From a bacterium (GTDB taxonomy: Bacteria; Vulcanimicrobiota; Xenobia; Xenobiales; JADMJV01), in the NCBI GenBank assembly GCA_030149525.1, contig JASBRJ010000028.1, positions 1 to 42,555 on the forward strand: a DNA stretch of 42,555 nt, given 5' to 3'. The notes under the pieces are model-generated. The model saw only the letters and a program-made list of their open reading frames with translations. It ran no database searches and was not told the DNA's origin. Below, one piece after another: positions 1-8,099 of the stretch. The number at the start of each line of letters is the position of its first letter. The stretch's first letter is position 1. The position numbers and the translations under genes were made by a program.

Positions 1-2
1 AC

Positions 3-179
3 TGGGTCCTGAACCTTAAGCATCAGAAGGTTGAAGTGCGCACGCAACCGGCGGAAAATTCAGAGGGTCCGTTCGATTGGGATTATTCTTCGCTAAGAGT
101 CTATTCGCTGGGCGAAACGGTCAGTCCGATGTTTGCCCCGCGAGCGGAATTCCACGTTGAGGAACTTGTGGTTGTCTAG
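3..179 (+). CDS. Uma2 family endonuclease, C-terminal end (partial)
   Basis: An open frame enters from the left edge and stops with TAG at 177-179. The translated tail begins WVLNLKHQKVEVRT and later has YSLGETVSPMF. This matches the end of Uma2 (DUF820) proteins, where a Tyr-Trp-x-Val-Asn strand is followed by a 'val-glu-val-tyr' strand and a 'Gly-Glu-x-Val-x-Pro' stretch. The complete Uma2 gene at 20322-20891 has the same order (YWIVNVADRVLEVYRE, then EPEQAVCPLAL). The family has a PD-(D/E)XK nuclease fold, is found in many environmental bacteria and is of unclear cellular role. The catalytic core lies outside the window, so activity cannot be judged. Confidence 0.75.
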   Translation, partial: WVLNLKHQKVEVRTQPAENSEGPFDWDYSSLRVYSLGETVSPMFAPRAEFHVEELVVV

Positions 180-962
180 ATGTCGACTTTTAGTCGTCAG
201 ACAAGCGTTCAAGCCTGGACTTGAGAGTCAAGTCATGTTCGGAGCGGTACTCAACTCGATGCGTGTCGGACCATTCTCCGGAAGCTGCGACCAATTCCTT
301 GAGAACGGCGCGAGTAAGCATTTTGATGGAGAGTTCCCCGGGCTCGCTCGGCTGGTTCGAGCCACGGAGCTCCTAGCGTGGCCAGCACCTCATCTCGACT
401 AGAACTGAGGGAAACTCCAAGCAGAATGGCGTCTTTGAGTCTCATTGAAGAGCCGTTCGACGCGGAAACGGGACGAGCCTCGACTCAATTCAACTTGATC
501 TCAGACGCTTCTCCAGCAACTGGACAACCATTTCCGGCGTCGGGTAACCTCCATTGCCAAAGAGGTACTCCCAAAGACTTGCCTTTTCGTTTTTGCCGAT
601 CAAGAACTCATCATTCACAAAAACATCAAGTTGACCAGGGGACCCGGATGATTCCATTGTGCGGAGATGTTTCGAAAGGGCCGGGGGAACTCTCCAGTCC
701 CCCAGGGGAAATTGAACAGCGACCATCCCCGTCTTGTTGCGTCTACCTCTAGATAGCAGTGAAGCCGACGCATCAGTATGTCGGGCTTGAGAACTTTCTC
801 AAGTTCAGCTTTTCGATGTCTGTTCATCGAGTTCTGCTGCACCATCTGACGGAGACGTAACGCTTGCGCGTGAGGCGGAGCACCCGGGCGATGGTCTATT
901 AATGGTTGTCCAACCTCGGCTCGAGTGAAGGACAAACCTGACCAATTTCCCAATTTAAGAGC
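180..962. other. 783-bp gap without a convincing gene
   Basis: No frame here has a good ribosome-binding site plus a recognisable product. The least bad candidate is a minus-strand frame at 490-726 (78 codons) containing DVFVNDEFLIGKNEKASLW, which looks protein-like but matches nothing I know and begins inside the dispersed repeat at 699-745. The stretch may be the eroded remains of a gene. Apart from that repeat I see no structured element. Confidence 0.5.
699..745 (+). repeat. Dispersed GC-rich hairpin repeat, copy 1 of 5
   Basis: This copy contains CCCCCAGGGGAAATTGAAC, then a GCGACCAT block and CCCCGTCT. The same 19-base core recurs, with one or two changes, at 1921-1949, 6925-6942, 7942-7960 and 18261-18279, always in the same orientation. 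The CCCC/GGGG core can form a short hairpin. Copies 1 and 2 bracket the nucleotidyltransferase gene at 963-1730. Confidence 0.8.
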
Positions 963-1730
963 GTGGGAATCCTGTCTGCTGATACTTCTAGGGAGATTGA
1001 AAAGATCCAATTTCAGATCCTCCGCTCCAAAGGAGTGCCTGGTCGTCTTTCTTTACTTGCTGACTCGGTGCTTACCAGCTGGACTCTCGTTCTTGCAGGT
1101 GCGGGTCGTGCGAGGGACAGGTGGCTTGGATTCAAAAGCCCAGTTGAGTATGAGGAAGCTAAAACAGAGATGGAACCTTTGAAAACGCCTCTTTTGCTGG
1201 CTCAGATATTCGATGAGTTAGGACTTGAGTATGTCATTGGTGGCTCCTATGCGAGCAGTATTCATGGAGAGCCTCGCTCAACAAGGGATTGTGATTTTCT
1301 GGTAGATCTGGCCTCAGACCAACTGGACTCTTTTGAGCAAAAGACTCATGGACTTTTCTATATGAGCCGAGTGGCCGCCGAGGAAGCCATTGAGCTAAAT
1401 CGTTGTTTTAATCTGATACACCTGGAGACGGGCTTTAAGCTCGACATCTTCATCTCCGAGGGTAGAGATTTTGATCGAGAGCGATTGAAACGCGGTCAGT
1501 CAGTGGCAGTGGACGGCCAATCGCTGCGGTTTTCCTCGGCAGAGGACACTATTCTATCCAAACTGGAGTGGTATAAACAGTACCCAAGCGAGCAGCAATG
1601 GCGAGACATCCTGGGTATTTTCCTCTTACAGGAAGATAAGCTGGACCTTGGATACCTGAAATACTGGTCGCGAGAACTCGGCGTTTCCAAAAAGTTGGCG
1701 CAAGCCGAGAAAGCCCTCGAAGATTTGTAA
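963..1730 (+). CDS. Nucleotidyltransferase with fused N-terminal segment (AbiEii/DUF6036-like)
   Basis: Residues from about 70 on (MEPLKTPLLLAQIFDELGLE) form a nucleotidyltransferase-fold domain. The signature is YVIGGSYASSIHGEPRSTRDCDFLVDL, given here only as landmarks: GGSYAS, then TRDCDFLV carrying the paired acidic residues, with a third acidic position in KLDIFI. The C-terminal part (AEDTILSKLEWYKQYPSEQQWRD) is typical of toxin-type nucleotidyltransferases that sit beside a small partner. The first 69 residues (TSREIEKIQFQILRSKG, then a helical stretch) resemble the small proteins often encoded just upstream as a separate gene, so this may be a fusion. GTG 963 is used as start; ATG at 1171 would give the nucleotidyltransferase alone. 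A toxin or toxin-regulating role is inferred from family, not shown. Confidence 0.7.
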   Translation: MGILSADTSREIEKIQFQILRSKGVPGRLSLLADSVLTSWTLVLAGAGRARDRWLGFKSPVEYEEAKTEMEPLKTPLLLAQIFDELGLEYVIGGSYASSIHGEPRSTRDCDFLVDLASDQLDSFEQKTHGLFYMSRVAAEEAIELNRCFNLIHLETGFKLDIFISEGRDFDRERLKRGQSVAVDGQSLRFSSAEDTILSKLEWYKQYPSEQQWRDILGIFLLQEDKLDLGYLKYWSRELGVSKKLAQAEKALEDL

Positions 1731-1912
1731 TCTTAAACTCACCGGACAGCCCGCCGACCCGAACTAGATTGAAGTGACCCTCAACCGAAGTTGCGAGACA
1801 AATCACCCTCTGAGCCGAAAGTAAGCTCATCGTTCGGAAGGCTTGCTTAATTCTGAGCCAGGAGACTTTCGGACATATCTGTGAGTAACAGTATTTCACC
1901 CAAAATCCCGAC

Positions 1913-1990
1913 GCCCAATTCCCCCAGGGGCCCCCAGGCGAAATTGAACGACGAAACCCCCCGTCTAGCCACAGATTTACTCGTGGCGGG
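1913..1990 (+). repeat. Dispersed GC-rich hairpin repeat, copy 2 of 5
   Basis: This copy has the core in a doubled form (CCCCCAGGGG then CCCCCAGGCG) followed by AAATTGAACGACGAAACC and CCGTCTAGCCACAGATTTA. The right-hand extension CCACAGATTTA...TGGCGG is shared with copy 5 at 18371-18389 and runs into the 3' end of the minus-strand gene that stops at 1977. It lies about 180 bp after the nucleotidyltransferase gene. Confidence 0.75.
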
Positions 1991-3869
1991 GGAGTTGGCT
2001 TAGCTTGATCTCGCTACCGTCTTTGTTCTTGTATGTTTCCTTGAAGGCGTCCGGCTGAATTAAACGATAGGAAAAGCCGTCTTCGGCTTTGGAGTTGGGT
2101 TGACGAAGGATCACGGCGCCGTCCTCAAACTTCTGAGGAGTGGCGGCGGGGCCTTGGAACTCGCCTTTACCTTCCACGAAGAGTACATCGCAGACGTCCC
2201 TGTCGTCGCGACGGTGAAGCCCGTATTGAGCCACACCGGTTTCGGAAGTTTCCATAGCGTTCATCTTACTCTTAATGAAGTCGCGATTGGAGTTGTACAT
2301 GTCGCCCACGCCCAGGTCGCTGTAGGCATATTCGAGCGCTCCCTTAAACTCTTCCAGCGAGAGCTTGCTTGGATCGCTACCGATCTTCTCTTGCAGCTTC
2401 TTACCCTGCTCGTCGGTGACCTGATTCATGATGACGACGCCGTTTCCGTCGGCCTTCACGGCCTGGTACGACTGGTCTTTGTGGTTGAAGAAAACGACGC
2501 CCTTCTCACCGGGCTCACCGATCGGCTTGCCTTGCCAGTCGGTGATCGGCTGACCGGCCACGCTTTTACCCTCTTTGTCGGTCGCTCCTTTTGGATAGAC
2601 CAGCTCCTCTCCACCGCCGCTTTCGGCGAATGTGGGAACCGGTATGATGAACTTCTGGGCGCCCGAAACAACCTTGGCCCCTTCATCAAAGTTCATCCCG
2701 GCGTGGGTGATGGTGCCGTTGTCCTTGAGGGGTCTGGGCTCCTGCGTTTCCATTTTGTCTAGCTCTATAGCCGTGCCGTTCTTGTTGGTGTAGGTCTCCT
2801 TGAATGCATCCGGCTGGATCAGGCGGTATGAGAAGCCGTCGTCGGCCTTGGAATTCGGCTGTCGCAACAGGACCGCTCCGTTCTCGAATTTTTGAGGAGT
2901 GGCGGCGGGCCCTTTGAACTCACCCTGGCCTTCGACGTAGACGGCGTGGCAGACATCGCGATCGTCTCGACGATGCAACCCGTACTGGGGAACACCGGTC
3001 TCGGAATTCTCCATGGCGTTCATTTTGCTCTTAATGAAATCGCGGTCGGAGTTGTACATGTCGCCCACCCCTAGGTCGCTGTGAGCATATTCGAGCGCGC
3101 CTTTAAACTCTTGCAGACTCAGCTTGCTTGGATCTTTACCGATCTTGTCTTGCAGCTTCTTGCCCTGCTCGTCGGTCACCTGATTGAGAATGACGACGCC
3201 GTTTCCGTCGGCTTTGACAGCTTGATAAGACTGATCTTTGTGATTATAGAAGACTACGCCCTTCTCGCCGGGGCCGCCGATGGGATTGCCTTTCCAATCG
3301 GTGATCGGTTGACCACCAACGTTTTTGCCTTCGCCGTTCTTGGCTCCCTCGGGGTAGACCAACTCTTCACCACCGCCGGTCTCGGAGAAAGTGGGAACCG
3401 GTATGATGAACTTTTGGGCGCTGGAGACGACTTCCGTACCTTTGTCGAAATTGAACTGTTTCTGGGTGATCGTGCCCACATTCTTACTGGGAGCTGAGTC
3501 CGGGAGAAACTTGGTAAGGAAACCGTCGATCTGGGAACTGTATTCGGCTTTGGCGCTGGGGGTTGCCGGGTCCAACACGACGATGGGCTCTGCGCCGGTA
3601 TCGCGAACAGCAGTCGTCTCAACTTTGGTGGCCGGAGGAGCTTCCGTTTGAGCGGGGGCAGCGACCTCTGCCTTCACAGGCGGCGTCGAGAGGGTCACCG
3701 ATTCGCCCACGTTCAACGCTTGTTCGCTGGTCGGTGCGGCCTTTTGAGCGGTTTCTTTCCTGGCAACGGCGCCGGTCTGGCGCAACGGCGCTTGCTGATG
3801 GACTTTTGGATTAAAATTCACGTTACTCACGATACGATTTCCCCTGTTTACTTCGACATGTATTGGCAC
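1977..3869 (-). CDS. Orphan protein made of two near-identical ~250-residue units
   Basis: The 630-residue product starts with about 130 residues of Pro/Ala/Thr-rich, probably disordered sequence, without a signal peptide or membrane segment. Two copies of one domain follow, at about 132-384 and 385-630. Each contains, in order, a QKFIIPVPTF strand, GGGEELVYP, GQPITDW, GEKGVVF, a VTDEQGKKLQ helix, GVGDMYNS and a YGLHRRDDRDVC block. I recognise no family; the His-Arg-Arg-Asp-Asp-Arg-Asp-Val-Cys block is the most motif-like part. The motif GESVTLS at residues 55-61 resembles GDRIDLG in the orphan at 25762-26535. The units are so similar that the duplication must be recent or actively homogenised. 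Function unknown. Confidence 0.85.
   Translation of the reverse strand: MPIHVEVNRGNRIVSNVNFNPKVHQQAPLRQTGAVARKETAQKAAPTSEQALNVGESVTLSTPPVKAEVAAPAQTEAPPATKVETTAVRDTGAEPIVVLDPATPSAKAEYSSQIDGFLTKFLPDSAPSKNVGTITQKQFNFDKGTEVVSSAQKFIIPVPTFSETGGGEELVYPEGAKNGEGKNVGGQPITDWKGNPIGGPGEKGVVFYNHKDQSYQAVKADGNGVVILNQVTDEQGKKLQDKIGKDPSKLSLQEFKGALEYAHSDLGVGDMYNSDRDFIKSKMNAMENSETGVPQYGLHRRDDRDVCHAVYVEGQGEFKGPAATPQKFENGAVLLRQPNSKADDGFSYRLIQPDAFKETYTNKNGTAIELDKMETQEPRPLKDNGTITHAGMNFDEGAKVVSGAQKFIIPVPTFAESGGGEELVYPKGATDKEGKSVAGQPITDWQGKPIGEPGEKGVVFFNHKDQSYQAVKADGNGVVIMNQVTDEQGKKLQEKIGSDPSKLSLEEFKGALEYAYSDLGVGDMYNSNRDFIKSKMNAMETSETGVAQYGLHRRDDRDVCDVLFVEGKGEFQGPAATPQKFEDGAVILRQPNSKAEDGFSYRLIQPDAFKETYKNKDGSEIKLSQLPRHE
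1980..3476 (-). repeat. Tandem in-gene duplication (two ~750-bp units)
   Basis: The DNA of 2718-3476 and 1980-2717 encodes the two units of the 630-residue orphan. Long stretches match almost base for base, for example around the VTDEQGKKLQ segment (2370-2430 against 3130-3190). The units are direct repeats in the coding direction, with a period of 253 codons. Confidence 0.9.
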
Positions 3870-3968
3870 TTGTGCGGTCGTAGACTATCTACTCGGTCGG
3901 ACGAGACCAACGATCACACTTCTCCTGAGCCTACCTGTTGAGTCTAGTCCGGTCTTGTCCATATGTCT

Positions 3969-4012
3969 ACATGCATGTAACATAAACCGTTTCTGTTTAA
4001 CCGAGTTTTAAC
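3969..4012. promoter_or_regulatory. Upstream region with ACATGCATGT palindrome and phased TTTAAC repeats
   Basis: The 173-bp gap upstream of the duplicated-domain gene contains the 10-bp palindrome ACATGCATGT (3969-3978) and TTTAAC at 3996-4001 and again at 4007-4012, exactly 11 bp apart. Direct repeats with an 11-bp period are typical of OmpR/PhoB-type operators. A similar TTTAAC array lies at 39437-39469. Binding is inferred only. Confidence 0.35.
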
Positions 4013-4042
4013 ATGTCGCGGCTGCGGGGCGAACCAGATTCT

Positions 4043-4396
4043 TCAACTCCACGGCGAAGAAGATTGGACGTCTTCTCCCCCCAAGGCTCGCATCAACGGA
4101 GCCAGTGCGCCGGCATCTCCAACCAATTTTAACTCCTCGCCGGGGGCAAGATAGATCTCAGGTTGCAGAAGTAAACGACCCATAAAACTGGCCTTGCAGT
4201 GCAAAGCAAGAGGTGCCTCGGGGTTGGCACCTCTCCGGCAACGTGAATCTTTGCGATGGGGGTCGAAGTTCCAAACTTCATCTTCAAATTGGAACTCGAT
4301 CGGCTTGGCGTCGCTTCCCAGCTCCTCCGAACTCTGTCTCAGGAGCGCTTCTAACAGAGCCATCGCTTCCACCGCTCTCCGGATCTCAAGAGACAT
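4043..4396 (-). CDS. Small SCP2-like protein
   Basis: I chose ATG at 4396 (MSLEIRRAVEAMALLEALLR, 117 residues); it overlaps the end of the upstream phosphoesterase gene by 11 bp, which suggests translational coupling. A longer frame upstream would lie inside that gene. The C-terminal half, with IEFQFEDEVWNF, an ALHCKASFMGRLLL segment and LKLVGDAGALAPLMRAL, resembles the end of SCP2 sterol-transfer domains, where a 'gly-asp-x-x-ala-leu' turn precedes the last helix. SCP2 proteins hold lipid-like ligands. The assignment is tentative because the N-terminal helix and most core residues are not diagnostic. Confidence 0.5.
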   Translation of the reverse strand: MSLEIRRAVEAMALLEALLRQSSEELGSDAKPIEFQFEDEVWNFDPHRKDSRCRRGANPEAPLALHCKASFMGRLLLQPEIYLAPGEELKLVGDAGALAPLMRALGGEDVQSSSPWS

Positions 4397-6857
4397 CGGA
4401 CTTGGTGACGGCTCGGATGCGCGGGCCCAGCTCGTGGAGTTCGTCCGCGTGGATGACATGGAAATGTGCGGGAAGCCCCGATTCACGAGAAACTTTGTCG
4501 GAGGCTCCCATGGGTTCTTCCCCTCGCCCGGCAACCAGGAAAACGGGGGTTTCGGGAAGAGAACGAGCCGCCTCGATGGCTTTGGCGATGGCTCCGCCGC
4601 CGCCTATGAATAGTGAGGCACCGCCTCGACTGCCGGCGTAACGAGAAGACTCAATGGCGGGTAAATGCCACTCGGAGGCACCTCCACATACAACCACGGC
4701 ATCGGGTCGATGTGTCACATCATCGAGGTTTGCCACACTCGGCATGGCCGCCACTCTGCGGGGAGATTCAGCACCGAATTCCTGATCCTTAGGGAAGAGG
4801 ACGTCTTGAACTATCATCTCGGGAGACTTTTCTCCCTCGTTGGATTTGACCGAGGTTCCTCCGTCTATCACCATAAGGTCGGCGCCGAAAGTCTTCTGCA
4901 AGCTTTGACTCATGGCCAACAACTGATCCTGAGTCGCCGGATGGCGTCCGTATGAGGAAGCCGCCGACACCAGCAAAGGTGTGCGATGACCGCGGACCTG
5001 GTCCAGGCTCTCAAAGCTCAGGATCGGACTGTTCCACTCACTCATCTTGTTTTCGATGGCTGCCGAGACTTGCTGATGAGTCTTGAGACGAGCGGTGGAC
5101 TCTTCCGGCCTTTGAGCCTTGGGTTGAAGAGTCTTGAGTTCCTCGGGCGTCACGGTTTTCTGGCTCAATTGGTACTTTTCCGCGTACTTCGACAGAAAAT
5201 AATTTCCATCTAAGGTGAGTCCGGTGACAGCGTACCCGTCCGAGGTGATCTTGCCCAACGGACTGTCGACACCCGGCTTGTGAGCGAAGAAGACGACTTG
5301 TCCGTCATCCTTTGCGCCGACGCGACCTACGGAAATAGTCAGATCGCCCTTGCGAACTACCATGGCCTGGGAGCCGTCGCTAGACATAGAGCTATCCGTG
5401 TAGATTTTGGCCGTTCCCTCCGGACTGACCCGAATTTCCGGAATAGACCCGATGGGCGTGTGTCCGACGAATTCCACACTCCTGCCGACTTGTTGCATTG
5501 CACGAGCGACTTCGGGTTCGTGGCCTCGATAGTTGCCGTCTTCGACATTGCGCTGGGAGTAGATAAAGCTTTCCGCGCGCGCCGCGTTGATCCCCACGGA
5601 CGCCATCCAATTGGAATCTCCAAGGGAAAGCAACATCGACTTGACGGGCCGACCGGCCTTGAGGTCTTCTTCGGCTTCTGCGATCAGTCGTTTGCCCAGG
5701 TCGTATTGACCGCTGACCACGGCATCTAAATCTTTCGGCAGAGCCGCTTCGCCGGGAATGGCGGTAATATTTTCCCGAGCAGCACCGCCGTGAAAAGCCA
5801 TGTGGGTCTCTCCCATGAGTTCAGGCGGAGCGGCAAAGCTACCCTCTTTAGTGAACTCAAAGAACGTGCCGCCGGGAAGCCAGGACTCCACATAGTGGCG
5901 GGCGGCTTCGTTGGAGTCGACCGACCTCCCCATCTTCTGTTCCAGACCTTGGCGGTGAAACTCCAGCGCTTTGGGAGCAGAGTGGCTTTCGAGCCAGTAC
6001 TGGACTTGGTTGGCGTCGGTGTTGTGATTCTCTACGGATTCGCCCTCGGGCAGCTTTTCTTTGAGCCAATCAGAGTAGCGCTCACCGGCTGTGCCCCGAA
6101 GAGCTCGCAAGTCGGGGAGATCGTTATGGATGGCCAGTTTACCAAGATCTCGATTGCCCCATATAAAGGCTACTCGGTCGGGAGCCGATTTTTTGAGAGA
6201 CAGCATCTCTTCAGCTAACTTCAGCCCCGCCGGACCCCGGTCCATCAGGTCGCCCATGAAGACAAAGGAGGCGTCGGGGTCGCGGAAACTCATGTTGCCG
6301 TCGCTATCCTTGACCAGGACGCCCTGTTCCTTCAGGGTGTTGAAGTCGTTGCTCTCTCTGCCTTCGGTATCGCCTGAAAAGTAGACGTTTCCGCTTTGGT
6401 TGCCGGTGGCTTCACCAAGCTGATTGGAAAGGATATCCATGAGCTTGCCGAGGTTTCTCCCTGCCGTACCTTGTCGAGCGGATTCCTTCACTTCAGGATT
6501 TTCCAGAAACGACCCTATGAGGCCCTGGAGCTCGAAGTTGACCTGAGGGGAAGTCTCTGTTCCGCCGGCGGGGGTCGGAGTCTCCAAAAAAATGGGCTGT
6601 GATGAGTAGGAAGGCGAGGGCTCAGAAGACTCAGGGGCCTTGACGGGAAGACCCGCAGACAGTTCAGGAGCTTGGGTGCTCCGACTACCAGAGTCCAAAG
6701 CGAGCGGAGGGCCGTCGTTCTTAGCGACGGGAGAAGAGGTCAGGATTGAGCTGTCTACGGAGGTAGGAGATTCCGATGGTAGCTGGGTCCGCTTAACGGA
6801 CGGTTTGATTGGCCCGCTCCTATTGAGGAGGGGGAGAGATTGGGGCGGCACTTTCAC
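4386..6857 (-). CDS. Metallophosphoesterase fused to a LOG/SLOG-like Rossmann domain
   Basis: The 823-residue protein opens with about 110 Pro/Ser-rich, likely disordered residues and no signal peptide. A calcineurin-type phosphoesterase domain follows: SGDTEG (161-166), MGDLMDRG (201-208), GNRD (234-237, where the family usually has GNHE), then AFHGGA and a VGHTPIG metal-binding end. Such enzymes hydrolyse phosphomonoesters or phosphodiesters with two metal ions. The last ~220 residues have LMVIDGGTS, VVVCGG (721-726) and FIGGGGAIAKA (750-760), the glycine-rich loops expected of a LOG/SLOG-like nucleotide-binding Rossmann fold. The combination suggests handling of a nucleotide or nucleotide-derived signal. 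The SCP2-like gene overlaps its 3' end. The C-terminal assignment is weaker than the phosphatase. Confidence 0.75.
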   Translation of the reverse strand: MKVPPQSLPLLNRSGPIKPSVKRTQLPSESPTSVDSSILTSSPVAKNDGPPLALDSGSRSTQAPELSAGLPVKAPESSEPSPSYSSQPIFLETPTPAGGTETSPQVNFELQGLIGSFLENPEVKESARQGTAGRNLGKLMDILSNQLGEATGNQSGNVYFSGDTEGRESNDFNTLKEQGVLVKDSDGNMSFRDPDASFVFMGDLMDRGPAGLKLAEEMLSLKKSAPDRVAFIWGNRDLGKLAIHNDLPDLRALRGTAGERYSDWLKEKLPEGESVENHNTDANQVQYWLESHSAPKALEFHRQGLEQKMGRSVDSNEAARHYVESWLPGGTFFEFTKEGSFAAPPELMGETHMAFHGGAARENITAIPGEAALPKDLDAVVSGQYDLGKRLIAEAEEDLKAGRPVKSMLLSLGDSNWMASVGINAARAESFIYSQRNVEDGNYRGHEPEVARAMQQVGRSVEFVGHTPIGSIPEIRVSPEGTAKIYTDSSMSSDGSQAMVVRKGDLTISVGRVGAKDDGQVVFFAHKPGVDSPLGKITSDGYAVTGLTLDGNYFLSKYAEKYQLSQKTVTPEELKTLQPKAQRPEESTARLKTHQQVSAAIENKMSEWNSPILSFESLDQVRGHRTPLLVSAASSYGRHPATQDQLLAMSQSLQKTFGADLMVIDGGTSVKSNEGEKSPEMIVQDVLFPKDQEFGAESPRRVAAMPSVANLDDVTHRPDAVVVCGGASEWHLPAIESSRYAGSRGGASLFIGGGGAIAKAIEAARSLPETPVFLVAGRGEEPMGASDKVSRESGLPAHFHVIHADELHELGPRIRAVTKSDVS

Positions 6858-6915
6858 ACAAGATAGTTCAAGGTTGAGTCGGCGCCCCCTGCCGTCTCAT
6901 CGGTGAGTCGCAATA

Positions 6916-6966
6916 CCCCAGGGGCCCCCAGGGGAAATTGAAAACCGACCACCCCGGCCTTGCATC
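6916..6966 (+). repeat. Dispersed GC-rich hairpin repeat, copy 3 of 5
   Basis: Like copy 2 it has a doubled core (CCCCAGGGG then CCCCCAGGGG), followed by AAATTGAAAACCGACCACC. It lies 44 bp upstream of the MntA gene, and copy 4 lies about 70 bp downstream of HepT, so the toxin-antitoxin pair is bracketed by same-orientation copies. Confidence 0.8.
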
Positions 6967-7009
6967 TCAGTTGTGGCATCGGGCCGTCTAGGGTAAGCTT
7001 GAGCAGACA

Positions 7010-7459
7010 ATGGACGAATGCGAAAAAGATTCATGCCGGACCTCGCTAAAACCGGAACTGCTGAGCAAGCTTGCTCATATCGCATCCGAGCATCAGGATG
7101 TTTGGGCGCTCTATCTCTTCGGCTCGCACGCTAAAGGTAAAGCTACCGAGCAGAGTGATATCGATCTTGGGGTTCTGTTCAATCCTACTCTCAACGAAGA
7201 ACAGGTGTGGAGCCTGAGACTTCAACTCGCTGACCGGTTTTCAACCGTGGGAAGCCCCCGGCAGGTCGACCTTGTAGTGATGGGTGAGGACCTTGACCTC
7301 AGTTTTCGTATCCTTCGTCAAGGGATCAAGCTCTACGTCAAAGACCACGACGAGGTATGCTCGAGAGAAGCCACACTCGCTTCCATGTATTACGATTTCA
7401 AGCCGTTTCTAGATGCCTATCTGCGCGGCGTTGCTAAGGGGTTCCGAGCCGTTGGTTGA
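7010..7459 (+). CDS. mntA: MntA-type minimal nucleotidyltransferase antitoxin
   Basis: The 149-residue protein carries the minimal nucleotidyltransferase signature: LFGSHAKGKATEQSDIDLGV with the Gly-Ser pair and the two catalytic Asp, and a third Asp in QVDLVVM. In characterised MntA-HepT pairs the enzyme adds AMP to a tyrosine of the HEPN toxin and so silences its RNase activity. The HepT gene overlaps its 3' end, the standard order for this module. The C-terminal YYDFKPFLDAYLRGVAKGF resembles the usual end of MntA. All three acidic residues are intact, so activity is expected. Confidence 0.88.
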   Translation: MDECEKDSCRTSLKPELLSKLAHIASEHQDVWALYLFGSHAKGKATEQSDIDLGVLFNPTLNEEQVWSLRLQLADRFSTVGSPRQVDLVVMGEDLDLSFRILRQGIKLYVKDHDEVCSREATLASMYYDFKPFLDAYLRGVAKGFRAVG

Positions 7460-7871
7460 CCCATCAATTCTATTACGACGAATGTCTGTCATTCGTCATT
7501 GCCTGGAGAGGCTTTCCAGTAAGGAGGTCTTGTCGGAACAAGAGTTTCTGGTTGACGCTGATGCTCAAGACGTCGTTCTCAGGAACCTCCAAGTCGGAGT
7601 CCAGGCGGCTCTAGACATTGCTCTTCATGTGGTCAGGGATGAGAACTGGCAGCTTCCCGGCGCTTCCACCGGCACATTTGATATCTTGGCCCAACGAAAC
7701 GTGATCTCTCAAGACCTAGCTGATCGATTGCGACTCGCCGTGCAGATGAGAAACCTTCTGGTTCATGCTTATGACGCTATCGATATGAGACGCGTTTTTC
7801 GAGCTTATCGTGATAGCGCACAGGACTTGGATCTTTTTGGTAAGGCAATCGCCCAGTACTTTAGGCTGTAA
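7452..7871 (+). CDS. hepT: HepT-type HEPN ribonuclease toxin
   Basis: The HEPN domain shows the RNase motif R-x4-H-x-Y as RNLLVHAY near the C-terminus; the tyrosine is the residue AMPylated by MntA in studied pairs. I chose TTG at 7452 because the product then begins (M)VDPSILLRRMSVIRHCLERL, as HepT proteins do. AAGGGG at 7436-7441 is well placed and the gene overlaps mntA by 8 bp. ATG 7482 is a shorter alternative. The length of about 139 residues is normal. Together with mntA this is a complete type VII-like toxin-antitoxin module. Confidence 0.85.
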   Translation: MVDPSILLRRMSVIRHCLERLSSKEVLSEQEFLVDADAQDVVLRNLQVGVQAALDIALHVVRDENWQLPGASTGTFDILAQRNVISQDLADRLRLAVQMRNLLVHAYDAIDMRRVFRAYRDSAQDLDLFGKAIAQYFRL

Positions 7872-7936
7872 AAAATTATGACCGCGGCCTCTTCTCCGGC
7901 CGACTGCCCAGTGTTTCCCCAGGTACCCTTCGACCC

Positions 7937-7980
7937 CAATTCCCCCAGGGGAAATTGAACGCCGACCAACCCGTCTCACC
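7937..7980 (+). repeat. Dispersed GC-rich hairpin repeat, copy 4 of 5
   Basis: The core CCCCCAGGGGAAATTGAAC (7942-7960) is preceded by CCCAATT, as in copy 2, and followed by GCCGACCAACCCGTCTCACC. The flanking AATT and AAATT can extend the hairpin. It lies just downstream of HepT. Confidence 0.85.
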
Positions 7981-8099
7981 ACAAAGGCATCAGAATCAAG
8001 TATGGATTGGCCGGCTTACCCTGGCGTGATATACTCAACGCAAGTGGCGAACTCAGGTACCAGAGGCGTATCGCAAATGTTCGTCCTTACGAGGCAACA

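Noticed and set aside
2100-3497. Plus-strand frames over 1977-3869
   Set aside because: They mirror the minus-strand gene, including its duplication, and lack ribosome-binding sites.
699-7980. Repeats as integron attC sites
   Set aside because: The paired core boxes (RYYYAAC and GTTRRRY) are not recognisable in the copies, and no integrase gene is in the window.
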